From Marchantia polymorpha subsp. ruderalis (taxonomy: Eukaryota > Streptophyta > Marchantiopsida > Marchantiales > Marchantiaceae), in contig AP031357.1 in assembly GCA_037833965.1 (NCBI GenBank), positions 23,828,001-23,892,000 of the forward strand: a stretch of DNA of 64,000 nt, read 5' to 3'. A program made the position numbers and the translations under genes. How positions within the stretch are numbered: position 1 is the first letter of the stretch; each line of letters begins with the position of its first letter. Shown here one piece after another: positions 25,501 through 38,319 of this stretch. The notes beneath the pieces are model-generated. The model made no database searches, was not told where the DNA came from, and saw only the letters and a list, made by a program, of their open reading frames with translations.

Positions 25501-27270
25501 ATGGCCTCGAGTTCTAATTCTCAAGTATAAAAAAAAGGCCACAAGAAAGATGGTTAAGCGACTCAAAGTGTTACCTCATTTTCTCCCCAAACAAATCCCG
25601 AAAATCGGTATATATTATACTTCAGCGCGTTAGCCTGATACGCATTGAACGAAGATTGTTAGCGACCTCACGAAACCTTTAAACATGTGGGTGCAAAGAA
25701 AAATGCCTGATAGCTTCAAGAACGGCTTGGGAAGGTGGTAACATATCAAAATCGACCATGAATGTGGACTTAAGGGGTTGTTATCACTGACCTTTCCACG
25801 CTTGTTGTACAGTAATGAATGCAACATGTTCAGAATCTCGTCCCCTTTAGCCCGCTTCCCTAACTTGTATGCGACTGCGAGATGAGAACAAACTGAAGTT
25901 CAATAACACAAGCGGATTGGAAGACATTCACACCATACACTGAAGTCCATATGGAAAATAATGGACCTGAACAAACAACTTAATGGTATCTTCGCAGGGG
26001 CAAACCAATTACACAGGAAAGACCACAAGCTTCTAATGGAGTCGAGAGAAAGACATCCAGCGACCTCATGCAAGAACGAGAGGACCACTGGCCAAAACGT
26101 AAATCAGTGCCCTGCTGTGTGAAAATATTGGTGATAGATGTTCCAACAATAGCGAGAAGAACCAACTAGACAAGCATGAACTACTGGGAAGAACTGTGGG
26201 CATGTCTGCCCGAGCGTGACCAACAGACTGTTCAGCAGAATATGGAAAATCAGATGACACCCGCCAACCGAGCCTACCGTTAGGAATGTCCATGAGAGGA
26301 GTGCCAGTTCCCTGCGTAATGAAGAAACCACAATAAGATCGTGCTTACTGCGTCTAAAAAACAAAAGTTCACCCAATAATATAAACACAACCTCGAGCAG
26401 GCTTTGAAAACTTGGACCGGACTCTCCTCTTTCAAGCCATCTAGATTCACAAAAAGTCGGATGAAATGTTTCACAGCTTGCTGCAGTGCTTACCTGTTTA
26501 ATGACAAGTTCTTTTTTCCCTTTGTCGACAGAGGCAACGAACCTCTCGATAGATTTCCTTTCTCGGGCTGGCCTATCCCTCTCTGATAGAGGGGTGACCG
26601 GAGGCTCGCGCTTCTGTCGAGACCTCTTCTTAGTTTCTTTCACTTCCTCCTTTGGTGGTTCTTCGGCTTCCATAGGCTCCTCTATCGGCTTCACTTCTAC
26701 AGTACTTCTCTTAGGGCGACCACCCTTTTTCTTGGGATTTAAAACTACACCAGCCTTTAGCTCTCCTTTCGGCACCGTCTTCTCCTCCACCTTCTCTTCT
26801 ATCTTCTCGTCAATCTCCATTGAGACCTTCTGCTCTGCTACTGGCTTCTTTGACTCGTTTTTGGAAGCATCCGCGTCGATTTCCATATCATCTTTTGCTT
26901 CGGCTCCCTTGGCCTCGTCCGGGTTATGCCCGTCTTTGACCTTTGTTTCTGTAGGATCAACTTTAGCATCTCCAGGATTTTGAGAGTCCCCTTTTATTAC
27001 CATGCTCGATTTATTGACCTCTTTCATGGGCTCCTCGGTCCCTTTTTTGGCACCTGTTGATTCTTTCGCTACAACCTCTGCTGCTTTAGTGTCAGAGGAT
27101 ATTTTCGTTTTGCTCTCTCCTGCAACCTCGTCCTTCGAAGTTTTGCTTACGCTGACCGGACCTTTTTCTGAGCTATCATCTGTACTCGACAACTTCACCG
27201 GGCCTTCTGACTTAGCATCTTCGTTGGGTTTTTTCCCGTTGGGAGCTGTCTCCTTAGCTGTCTCAGCCAT
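22596..27270 (-). CDS. DEK: DEK-domain chromatin protein, 11 exons
   Basis: Exons, in transcription order: 27270-26494, 26311-26278, 25874-25792, 25634-25575, 25340-25233, 25114-25034, 24780-24709, 24601-23983, 23432-23323, 23169-23139, 23017-22596. All junctions are GT-AG with matching phases, giving 798 aa. Residues 1-250 are a Lys/Glu-rich disordered region. DEK core signatures follow: GTGTPLMDIPN (260-270), RFSGFVWGENE (about 308-318) and a SAP-like DNA-binding segment (about 319-372, ending VLQFLESPHKTTDV). A long Lys/Glu/Asp-rich linker runs from 382 to 612. The DEK_C domain (about 613-670) contains VTFMDIVIQLEKKFNVDLS, and an acidic Glu/Ala-rich tail ends the protein. Plant DEK proteins are nuclear, bind DNA and histones and influence chromatin and transcription. 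The first ATG after the leader (27270) is chosen; the frame stays open upstream without another good start in context. Confidence 0.93.
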
Positions 27271-29480
27271 GGCGCGAGACTTGCTGAGTAAAAACCCTCG
27301 GCCCTCCTCTACTTTAATCCAAAAGTGGGTTCTCGCAATAAAGCGATATATATCCAGCCGAATAGATCGCCGAATCACACCTTCAGTGCTTGCGTCCGGA
27401 GTTCTGCTTCAGGCGCACACTTGCGCTCGAGGAGCTACCAGGTGCGAGCTCGCCGCACTCTTAGAAGAATCCAGGGGTGAAAATCTCTGACGATGCAATT
27501 TTTAAAACCAGGCACAAAAACAACTATGCTCCAGTTACTCCAATCCCTGCTTTCACCCTAATAGATTCCCACCATGTTCGACTGCAAGGCCACTGGTTTT
27601 ATGCGACCAAAGACCCTGGTTGATAACAACACGGCACGATCCCTAGAAAGCTCTTGGGCTTTTCAAAACGTGCAGACTGTCCGCTCGCGCCCCGCCCTCA
27701 AACCCCGGGGTTTCTTCCTTATCCTTTAAGCTGAAAGCACCTGCATTACACAGACTAGCTGGCCGCACACTGCTTCTCCCTATCTCGGTCCAGCAGAAAC
27801 AGCACACGCTCCAATTGTTCCAGCCTTGATCCGTAGTACAAAAACCGCCAGTTTTCCTAAAGAGCGACCCTCTTATCGTCCCTGCTGCGTCCTCCAACGC
27901 TCGGCTTAGTCCATCTTCGCTGCCACGTTCTGCACGCTCAACGCATGCGGTGTAAGCGTCGCCTCGAAATTACGCAAGCCTGTTCACTCATCAGTCGTTG
28001 CACCAGTCCGGCACCCCTCAAACGGGAAAACAAATAATCGACCCCCCAGAAAAAAGGCCTTCTAGAACGTACCGGCTCTAGTACTCGGGGCTCTCAATCT
28101 TCGTGAGGTGGCGCATCCATTTCTGGTTTTCGTTAATATGCGGAATCATAGATAGGTAGATATTGAAAACCCCCTTCGAGCTTCGAGGTTGTCGACGCCG
28201 CTGGTGCCGACGCGACGACAATGACGCCCTTGCTGCTACTGCTGCTGCTGCTGCAGGCCGGGGAAGGGAGGAAGAAAGAAGAAGATGCAGCAGAAGTGGC
28301 CGCACCTCTTGAGCAGCGTTCGAGGGAAGACCAGCTCCCGGTTTCTCGCGCTGGCAAATATATGCAGCACAGAGCGCACTCCTACGCCCAACAGTGCATT
28401 TCGTCCGTCGCTGCAGCAGAGGCCTCGCGCACATACATTTCAGACAACAAGAGCCTAGAGTCGCTTCCCACCTCTTCTTCCCGTCATAATCTCCTCCCGC
28501 CAGCTTTCTAAATTTTTTCAAGCTTCAAGAATCCCCCGCATTTTCCCATCGCAGCGCATCTGCAACCCTCCCCTCCCAGTCCTCAAGCGCGAGCTTCTCC
28601 GGTCTTTCACGACTCGAGTTTTACCCGAGTCCGGCCCCCCTTCTTTCGATCTCGATCCGCCGGTTCCCGCCCCCATCCGCCGGATCTCCCGCCGAACTGG
28701 TCCCCAGCCTTCCCTGCGGATAAATGATTTCCACCCTGGCTTGCGTGCACCTGGAGCGTAGTGCCACACTCGGGCCCTCTACACGGTTAAGAACCCTCCT
28801 CTTGGAGCAGGGGCGTAACGTTTATGGAGCCATCACATTGATGTCTTCCCTCCCCGCCCCGTCTCCTTTTGTTTGAAGATGCGCTCGTTGACTGTCCATG
28901 TAACCTGTCAACCATCGGTTGTTTTGTCGATCCGGAGGTTTAAAGTTAGAGCTGGTTGGGGTTCAGATTTGCGCTCAGTGGACCCTTCTGTGTCGGGGCC
29001 ACCTGGTCAAGGTCCGTGGAGTCTTCCCTTCCACGTGTCTCCTCCTCATTTGCTCCTCAGTATTCTCCACTTCCGCCCTCAATGACCACATTCGAGCTAC
29101 TTCCTTCTTCTTACCTGGTTCGCACGACCATCCGTTCCCTCCCTGCGCCGAACCAGCTACGGTTCTGTAACGTTAGACGCTTAGAGGGCTTCGAGGCTTC
29201 GAGCTGCTCTAAGTGTGTAGAGTCCGTAGACTCGAGCTGTAGCTTCGATTCTGACACTGAGAGAACATCTGTTAGTATCATGTCTTCAGTTGTGGACTTC
29301 AGCGGGCTTCCATGTGAAGGCAGCTACGGTTGTTATGACCTCCGACGGGTTGGCCTCATCATACGTGCAAATCTGTGATCATACGTCCCTTGGGGGAGGG
29401 GGGGAAGACATGCTTATGTAAAGGCGCGAGGACTCTAACGCCATGAACTAACTCCTCGGGTAACTCCTCGACTTGTGCAT
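27271..29480. promoter_or_regulatory. GC-rich region upstream of DEK
   Basis: This block is GC-richer than average and contains a CTG/CAG-rich run at about 28226-28258. Frames on both strands (27643-27897, 28078-28521, 28518-28769, 28873-29378) overlap and show no domain. I read the part next to 27270 as DEK leader and promoter. The rest may be promoter or untranslated DNA of an unseen transcript. A G-run lies at about 29393-29406. Confidence 0.4.
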
Positions 29481-29489
29481 TTCGTTACA

Positions 29490-31060
29490 TGTGTCGACCA
29501 TACGATGTTCATCCCAGAATGTTCGACTTTTATTAGAAGCGCAAACTAGGTACAAACATTTTCACGACATCTCGCAATTCAATTTAATTCTTAACATAAT
29601 CCAAATTGAGTGTCATATTTTTTATGGTTAACCGTGTAATAGGGAGTGTTCGTTATCCTAGAGTTAGCGGGAATCATTCTCTTCGAAAATGGAATAAATA
29701 ACAATCAATAAGATTCAAAGTTATTCATTATTATGTAAAGTATATCATCCATGGTGTAATCAAACATTCGTTGGCCCAAATATTGTTGGGACTAGAATAA
29801 TTATTTATAAATTTGTATATAAAATGATATTTTTGTGTGTTAACATCATCATACCGAAAAAGTATTGGACTTGTACCCAACAAATTTAAACAAAATTATT
29901 TTCCCAAACATATAGAAGAATTTGTTCAACATTTAAACATATCATACAAAACTTATGTGGTATCCTAGAAGATGAAATGATAAAGCAAAGGCATGATGTA
30001 CAAACTTCTCCTATGTTTTTTTGATAATATATCATACTGTAGTATTCATCAATGATATGAGAATTGCTACATATGGTATTTTAAAATTAAACACGATTCA
30101 ACTGAAATTTTTAGAATGCTAGTCACACAAAGTAACACAGAGATTTTAATTAAATTTATAATTAAGCTAAACTCTGTTCAAATCATGCGCTCCTTGAGTA
30201 AAATAAATCCTTATATTTAGTGCATGTATTCTTTTAGCACACAATATATGTCATGATTTATACATAATGACATGAAATTCACAACATATAGTATACCTTC
30301 TTTGGTACATTATTTTCAAGGAGATATATAAAACTGAGAAGAGGAGATGTGCACAACAAGTCGCCTCATAGTCAATTTAAATACGTAAAGAAGTTCTTGT
30401 ATATGCGATTACCGTATCTAGCTTATTTATGAAATAATAATCTTCGGTATTTTTTTGGGAAATTTTTTTCAGAAAATCAATAAATCATCCAAAAAATATT
30501 ATGTAAATATTAAAATCACTTTTGAAAACTTCAAAATTAAAATAATTTGAATTTTCTTGAAATATAATAAAATCTATCAATATTAATATATACTGATACA
30601 ATATTTAAATGCATATACATGTTTTCAAGTAAAATATAAATTATCAAATGAATATTCAAATTCTGCGACTATGGGAAATTGTTATCTAAAAGACTCGGAT
30701 ATTTTCAACATCCTTAAAAATCTGCAAGTTTTTGCTAACAAAAGGTACCAATCATCTGTGGAAAATTATCTCAAATATTGTGAATGGAAGGATTATATTT
30801 TAAAAATAAATCTTTTTGTAAACAATTCTGGATAATGTAAGAAGAAATCACCTGTTAGCTTAAATTATTATTCATCATTGGACAATTTGTGAAAATTGTT
30901 CTTTACGTTTTTCAATTAAAATTTTATACTAAGACCTTACAAAGCTAATTCGTTTCAAGATTCTGTAAATTTGTGTGTATATAACCCCGTGGATGTATGT
31001 GATAGGAAATTTTGCATTTATAATTTTTAACTTGTCTTCTTTGTCAATATTATATATATG
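29490..31060. other. AT-rich desert
   Basis: This is very AT-rich with long A and T runs and stops in all frames. No gene, no bounded repeat and no recognisable protein relic was seen. Confidence 0.65.
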
Positions 31061-34000
31061 TGAAATCTCAACATAGCCATTTGCTTCTTACCTCGACTTT
31101 TCCTTTTGCTGATGTGCATGAACTAGGGAAGTTATCTCAACAGCAGGATGTAAGATGTTGCACCCCTTATGCCCATGAGATTGCTATACTCAATCAAATG
31201 ATTACCACAACCACACAGCAATTACGAAGCTTGTTACGAGGTGGCAAAGGCTATATTGGATTACTTTGATTTTTCGTTGGACTCCTTGTTTGGCTAGATT
31301 GGACGTCACTGATTAAATTCTCATTCATTCATCTGAAAGAATAGGCTTTTGAATCCTGTGATATGTTCTTAAATTTATATCTTTTTTTCTTACTTATCAC
31401 AAGTTTGATTTATCTTCAACTATCATATATACTCACTAAAATACGTAAGTTCAAGTACATGTATAACAAGGATCTTTACGTTCAAATAACCATTCGTTCA
31501 ACATTGTTCACCATCTTCTTTCACTTTTAGGACCGAAAGGAAGAAGATCATAACATCGACACCGTAATTTGTCGATTTGATCCAGCCCCGGTATTTCACG
31601 ACACGCCCTTGAGACACGTAGGGATAAAAAAATATCCGGGCCCTTCCTAGGCAGGCACCGTCCGACAAAAGTGTGACGTTGGATTAAAAACTGCAGACTA
31701 GGTTCCACGTTCGGCAGAAAGTGGGGTGAATATTCACGGGATGCGAGGTAACTATGGTGCAAAATGATTCGCAGAAACCAATTTGACACGAAGACCGGTG
31801 GGCTCGGTTCAGCTTCCATGGAATGCGGTGCGGAACAGAGCTGAAGTTCAAATATACAGAACACTCGTCTTAATTGATACGATAAAGCAGGGCTGTACCT
31901 CCACGACAATGAAGAACTGCCCCTGCTGCCCGAGCATCAGGTTGTCGTGGTTACGATGGACACTTCATCCCCGCCCCTCATGTCCGTCCAAAAGAAGTCC
32001 TACTAATTTAAATGTCCTGGAAATGAATATACTCGGGAATCTGTTCGTCTCCGGTCGGGTGACGCTCCCAACTTGTACGGCCACCCAGAAGTTTATCACT
32101 GTTCCTGGCTTGAAGTGCCATCCTCTCATGCAGATTTACCCGTACACCGAAACTCCACTACAGGTCAAAAGCACCGGTCCAAGTTTCCAACGTTCACAAC
32201 CCTCACCACATCGAGACCGCCGTGGTAACATGTTTGAAGTTCCAAGGCACGAACCATATCTTACGAGGTAAGCGACACAGAAGTTCACTGCGCGGTAGCT
32301 ATCTTCGTTTTGACAACAGCGTTTCTCCGTGACGTGGCAAGCGGATCTTTGATACTTGCCTTTTGCGTCGTTGCATCGCATTGTTCTTAAAGGAGCGGAT
32401 GGTTCCGGTTTAAGAACTGGAACGTCGCTTGAAACCTATAAGAACAACAGGAGCTGGAGATCTTGCTCTCGAGGGGATATGTGAAAAGCTTGGAAAAGAT
32501 CCTAGTAACAACCCAAAAAGTGATTGGGATGCAGCCATGGAGGCAGTTATAATCGGCAGCACTCCCCGTCTTCACTCAATATTCTGAATATTTATCCTTC
32601 ATCTTATAAACACATCCAAGACTTTCTACCAGTGGCTGCACTTAAGAATCAACCCAGAGAGTATATTCTCACATAGCCTTTGTTACAAATCATCTGCCTG
32701 AAATTTCGCACGGGAAGTCGTACGCTACCATCCTGAATAGACTGAAGGAAAGATTGATTGTTTTATGCCCTCTAGGTATTCCACATACGGACATAAAGAT
32801 CATGGGAACGCCAACCCAGAAAGAGGGGGCTCAATATCGAGAACTAGATAGTGCAACTAACCTGCCTCGAATTAAGCACAATGTTGTTACCCTACATTTC
32901 GTCTCGTTTGAGGAGAAAAACGATAAAAAAAGAAGAAGAGGTCTCCTATCATGAACTACAACAGGAGTTTAGAGAAGATCAAGCATAGAAAGCGAGGCAA
33001 AAATCACGCCATACTAGATATGTAGGCTTATAAAACCTGCACATATATGTTGCAAAGGTTACTTAGATCTCTATAAACTCACACAATGACCCAGATCTAA
33101 TTTGATTATTACTGAGCACTTACTTTTTAAAGTATAGACATCAATCCGTTTTCAGACCAGACTATCTGACATTGAAAAGTCTTGGATATTGCGACTGAAC
33201 TCTCTGTTGACAAGGAGGTTTCCACAAGTGATTATGAAGCACATCAGCAGGCAAAAAAGGTTCTACTTTTGTATTATTAGGAAATTTTTGCCTACAAATG
33301 TTTTTATATTGCTAACCACATCAATATTACATCACCTAAGTCACCTCTCCATATTATACATGTACAAATGTATCACACCGAAAGAATTTGTTCCAGATCT
33401 CATTTACATAAAATAAAAGAGTGGTTGACATCAAAATCTCTGATAGTTCAAATTAATAACATGTAAGTTTTAAGAATCCGAGTCTATTCAAAAACTCTTG
33501 TTGAAAATTCGTGCTAAATTTCGTTCAAAGTAAAGATTTTGGACAGTTTTAGGATTGTAGAAGTCTTTCTAGATTCTCTTTAGAGCTTTCCCATGTTTTA
33601 CCTGTTTGGAATCGTACACGCAAAACCGTGATAGGGGTCTTCCATTATTATGTGTTATTTTACTGTGTGCATGAAGCTTCATTGCCTTCTTCATAAATGT
33701 GATCTTTTCGCAGAAAAAGATGCTGCTAGGCTCCAGTTTGTGGGCACCGAGTGGGTCGAGAGTAACCATGGGTGTGAACCGCGTTCACCGAGGCTGCTCG
33801 TTCATGTGCCTGTCACACACGGCCATATCTTGGTACAATCCCCTGACGACCCCCGGCAGTTTTCCAACTCATAAGTTTGAACGAAAGCGAGATTCATGAA
33901 ACCTGCTACTGACGGTGACTAATTCTCCTTGGATTCCCTTTACCTTTTATAGCAGGTAACGCAATCGAGACAAAACCGAGCTCGGTCTCGTTGACAATTG

Positions 34001-34595
34001 GTTACATCATCAAGCAATTATTGTAACTATATTTACACCGGCAGGCGTTCTACAGGCCATGACCGGCAACTCTGACATGCACCTATTCGAAAGGGGTCGC
34101 CGGCGGCCCGGGCAAATCCGTGCGTCCTAAAGCGCCATCAGCCGGTGGGAAGACGCTGCGGATGTTAGACGAAGGTCCTGCTTTGCGGCCGGATCTGGTT
34201 CTGTCCACAGGGACCCGATTTCGTCATATTCTCGACCCAGAGCCTCCCGCGAGAGCAGGCGCCTTTTCGCTGCCTGTGGCATAGCGCGCGCGCGCCACTA
34301 GCTCCTCTATACGAAGACCGTCGCGCGGAGGCTGCAGGCATTCAAAGTCGGTCCGGCATCCGCAGACGGTCGATGACCAGGCACCGCTGCTGGGAATGAG
34401 AGAGCGTCCGTTCGAGCATCTGGAGCATTGACGCCCTGAGTTCGTTTGGTGCCATCGAGGCCTCCGGTCTTGATTGGCCAAGCCTTCGGGGTCTGTGTCG
34501 GGAGACACAGACTCGTGACGCAGGTTGCCTTGTGCGGGGTGAGGGACGATTGGCTCGAGAGGTGAAGTCGTCGATTGGTGTAGAAATCCGCAACC
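31061..34595. other. Unassigned DNA before the CFAP77-like gene
   Basis: Several short frames occur (31060-31269 +, 31508-31909 -, 31783-32271 +, 33650-33874 +) but none carries a recognisable motif or matched splice sites. The last about 550 bp (34050-34595) are GC-rich and lead to the next gene's ATG, so they are probably its promoter and leader. Overlapping frames there on the minus strand are taken as shadows. Confidence 0.4.
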
Positions 34596-37009
34596 ATGGG
34601 AGTTGGATCGAACCAATATGACGAGCTGGACCACCCTCGCATGGGAGCGGTCCGTGAGGAATCCTTGAGAGATCCGTTACTTGTGAAGCACGAGCTTGGC
34701 AAAGTATGTCACTTACCTCGGCAGTTTTGACCTCAGTACCGTGCTTACGGAACTCTCGTTTCTGAAGCGTGCTCTTACTTAACCTTTGGTATCGTAGATA
34801 TTCGCGAGTCTTGGATTTGTTAGGTGTCTCCCCCTTCGCTCATATACGACGCAAACTTCGTTGCCGTTCTGTGATTTGTGATAAGGCGTCAAACGGGGTC
34901 AAGAACGTTATTTTCGAGTTAAACGATGTTATCACCCATGTTGATGCAGTCAATTCAGCACCACGATATTGTATTAGAGCCTCATATGTTGCAGCGCTTG
35001 GTTGTCAACAGTAAATGTTAGGTTGTGCCGCTATCGTCATTAAATTCTTCACTGGGAGTTCTTTCCAATATCTGTCAACAGACCGAAGTAAGATACCAAG
35101 AACTCTTCGCAGGATTGCTTGCGAAAGTTCTTTCGAGCAGAGAAACCGTTCCAGTGTTCACATGATCGATCTGAGATTAATATCGGATTGACCTTGAAGT
35201 AGGCTTAAAATTTTTTCTGGAAGAGGAATTCCAAAAGGGCCAAGCACATAGTGTACTGCTTTTACCGTTTAACTGGTAAACTAAGGGTCACTAGCTTCAG
35301 AACACTGCAGTGTTTTTGTAATGTGCAAAAGAAAAACGCAGAGTTCAGCACCTAATCGGACTCTTATGGACTCCTTGTACCAGGTCAAGAGATCCACTTT
35401 TGACTTACCTGACAAAAGCTTCATATATGGGTATTGCAATGAACGGAATCCTGAAGGTGTCAAAGATGGTGCGTACCGTCCTTACTTTCTCTCAGGCTTT
35501 CAAAGAAGCCTCATTGATATTGTCCCTAGACACCTCAGAACACTTCTATTCGCTGTGTCTTTCAGGCAAATGGAGAGAGTAGAATAGCCCTACTTTCACT
35601 TCAGTCAAATCAAGAGTAAATGGAATAACGATTCCCAGGACTGGACCTCTTGTCATAGTCAAGTAGTTCTGCCTTAAACCATGTGGACATCAGGGTAGCA
35701 GTGGGGGCAGTGTCTAAACGAAAGACAGAACTGAAAGAACACAATACACACGCAAATATAAGCCGGTTGTAGAGCAGTTGAGGTTTCATTTCTCTTGGAA
35801 ACAAATTATCTCCTGTTGGACATCCGTGTACCTATTCATCGTAGTTATCTTGCGTTGTCCGCAGTCATTCAGCACCCCGACAACGAGCCCAATATTGAAG
35901 CTTCTCTACTTGGGGCTAACTGGATTGCCATGAACAAGCTTGCCACAAAGAAGTGAGTATAGGTCAAGCTAAGTTCGAAACGCTCTCCTCCCAACTTTTG
36001 CAATTTCTGAATCAAGTGACATGTGTTGTCCTGAAGATCACCTTTTGAACTAAGACAACTGATTCACACTCTTTCTTGAGAATGTGAAGGAATTGTGCAA
36101 CCTCTCCAGAAGTTAGGAAGTGTCGAGAAGCTAACTACATCCGGCTACTTCCGAGGACAAAGCTAGTGAGTAAAACCAGGGACGATGGTCTCGTTGCCAC
36201 ACCTTTTAAAACGTGTTGCACATTTCGCTGTCGATATCTCGCAAGGGTATACAGCAGTATCAGTGAGACATATGTGCCTACATCTGCTGCTACATATGCT
36301 GTTGTGTCTTGTGACAGGCTAATCGCTTCAAACTACCTTCGGAGATCAACCCGAACCACGTATACGGCATTCAGGGAGTCAGGTAATCATTTTCACAGAA
36401 TCTCAGATCTCAGTCAACTCCTGATGGAGAAACATCATCAACAGTTATCTTTTAGCTGTGACAATCGGTCAATCTTATTGACTGAAGTTAGACTACAGCG
36501 TGAAGGTTGGTGAGTTTCTGTGGACTTTTTTTGGCTAGTGTCTTTCGTTTTTCCATATATAACACGACAGGCTATGAAAGAAGAAGCCGAGAGTATAGCC
36601 GTACTCTAAAAGGCTCGTTGAATATAAAGATCAAGAAAGAACCAGAAACTTTGCTGGCCTTGCATTCATACTTACTTCATCCCGCAGAGATATCCCAATG
36701 GAGAACATCATGACACAAGCCAATGCCAACGAGTGGATTGAGATGAATCGCTACCTTAAATCCATTCATCCCGAGCCTTTTGGTTACGTTCCTCCATCAT
36801 TGGTGGTTCAACCTACACATGCATCTCTGCTCAGAGTTGAGGCTGCGAAGAAATTGAGAAGAAAACCAGTCACCAAAGAGAGGTTTACGATGAAGAAGTT
36901 CCAAAACGTTCCAAAGCGTATTGATGATAAGAACACAACTTCACTTCTTAGAGACCATCCGGAGTTTTTTTACAACGGACGAGACCGCAAATGGCAGGAC
37001 GTAGCGTAG
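34596..37009 (+). CDS. CFAP77: CFAP77-like axonemal microtubule protein (predicted 5 exons)
   Basis: Predicted exons: 34596-34703, 35384-35468, 35865-35952, 36318-36467, 36688-37009, giving 250 aa with consistent phases. The start is MGVGSNQYDELDHPRMGAV, followed by DPLLVKHELGK (about 26-36), then LPDKSFIYG (about 44-52) and a WIAMNKLATKK block. Near the C-terminus are ANEWIEMNRYLKS and TMKKFQNVPKRIDD. This order (N-terminal LGK, then F-x-YG, then a LN-type segment, then a P-M-E-N-I-M block, then a basic KRFQNV-like tail) matches what I know of CFAP77, a doublet-microtubule protein of motile cilia and flagella. The exon 4 end (a weak GTCAAT donor) and its downstream part are uncertain, and the other exons are firmer. 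In plants this would act in sperm flagella. The assignment rests on pattern memory, not a search. Confidence 0.7.
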
Positions 37010-38245
37010 GTGAGCTCACAGAATATGTGCAAGTTGTCATGTGGAGTGTATCTTTCCTGCTAATGGTTGCTGTAAGTCCAAGACAGATTTCCTCTTTTTC
37101 TCATGGTAGGACTTAAAAAAATAATCTTCAAGACTGAGAAAAGCTGAGCCCTGGCGGTTCGTAGAGGTCATGTGCATTCACAGATGACAGGTAGGCTGGG
37201 TTATGGCTACCGCCGCCGTCATGAATAAAAGAGTGCCACAATATTGCAACAGAGCAGCATGTCCACCCAAGGACATTAGTCTAATTGGGGTAAATCCGAA
37301 ATTATTGTGCTTGAGTACATGGGAAAAAACCCATCGAAAGCAGGCATTAATGGAGATTTTGGTGTGGGTGTAAAACATAGGCTATCTGGACAAGAAGCCC
37401 AAAAGACATGTGGATATTGACCTTTTTGTGGGGATAAGCCCCCAATTATTACCCGCGCTCTTGCCGACTAGTATGATAACATCGACTCACTCTACTGCTG
37501 GTCTTATTTGACTTTCCAGATTACTCAAGAGTCTCATCAATGTTGATGGCATGAGCAATATCAAGATTCCAAATTTCATTCACCTTCTATTAATTTGGTG
37601 TAAAGAGTTTGATATGACCTTGTAGTCGAGCAAACTGCCTAGTTCAACCAATTTTTTGCAGTTCAGTAGGATACATCGAACTTCAAGCGTGAAGCAAAAT
37701 CACCTGAAGTTTAACAAGCTAGTTTGATATAGAGTAGTCTCCCGTTTCCCAATTACGCAACTTGAACCTAGGAGGATTTAGCCTACTTAACGAGTAGGTG
37801 TTTATTTTAGACGAATCTCTTCCTTATAATTTGATTCGGCTGCAACCGGAAATGCCTAAATGAGTCCAGCGATGCAATATACTAAAGAAGTTGAGAAACA
37901 CGGATGCTCCCAATAGGCTCTCTAGCGCTAGAAAAGTATGTTAGTGAAACAACTTTAAGAAATTTGTGATACAAGTGGGAGCAAATCCTAGAGAGATTTT
38001 TGTAATATTTGATGAAGTTAAAGAGAAGATTTCACTGCTCATTGATGTTTCACCAAGATTGAATACACCATTTATATTTGTATTGACATGCGTAATGCCA
38101 ATCTCCCTATTTCTCTATTTTTTGTCATTGCCAAAGTGGAAAATATTGCATTGATTTTATCGATTTAAAAAGTAAATTGATAAACTCAGAATGCTAAGTC
38201 AATTTAGGATGCTCAAAGGGTTACCAAAGATGCTGTTGGAATTGA
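37010..38245. other. Intergenic DNA after the CFAP77-like gene
   Basis: This probably starts with the 3' untranslated region and becomes AT-rich from about 37.9 kb. No gene was recognised. Confidence 0.45.
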
Positions 38246-38319
38246 AGTCAACAAATTCAATCTTGCATTGATGGATTCTTTAAGTCAACAAATTCAATCT
38301 TGCATTGATGGATTCTTTA
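38246..38319. repeat. 37-bp exact tandem duplication
   Basis: A 37-bp unit beginning AAGTCAACAAATTCAATCTT is present twice in direct succession. It lies at the edge of the AT-rich desert and has no coding character. Confidence 0.8.

Noticed and set aside
28226..28258. CTG-rich run upstream of DEK as a coding poly-Leu or poly-Ala tract
   Set aside because: It translates to homopolymers in several overlapping frames without flanking domain text. It is a simple trinucleotide repeat.
28956..29378. Plus-strand open frame of 140 codons
   Set aside because: It is Ser/Pro-rich with no motif, overlaps two other plus frames and has no splice context. It is not called as a gene.
31508..32271. Overlapping open frames on both strands (133 and 162 codons)
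   Set aside because: They contradict each other, have no recognisable domains and lack matched neighbours.
34798..34823. Short candidate exon IFASLGFV between CFAP77-like exons 1 and 2
   Set aside because: Exon 1 joins exon 2 in phase without it, giving the expected spacing from LGK to the F-I-Y-G motif. Including it needs weaker splice sites.
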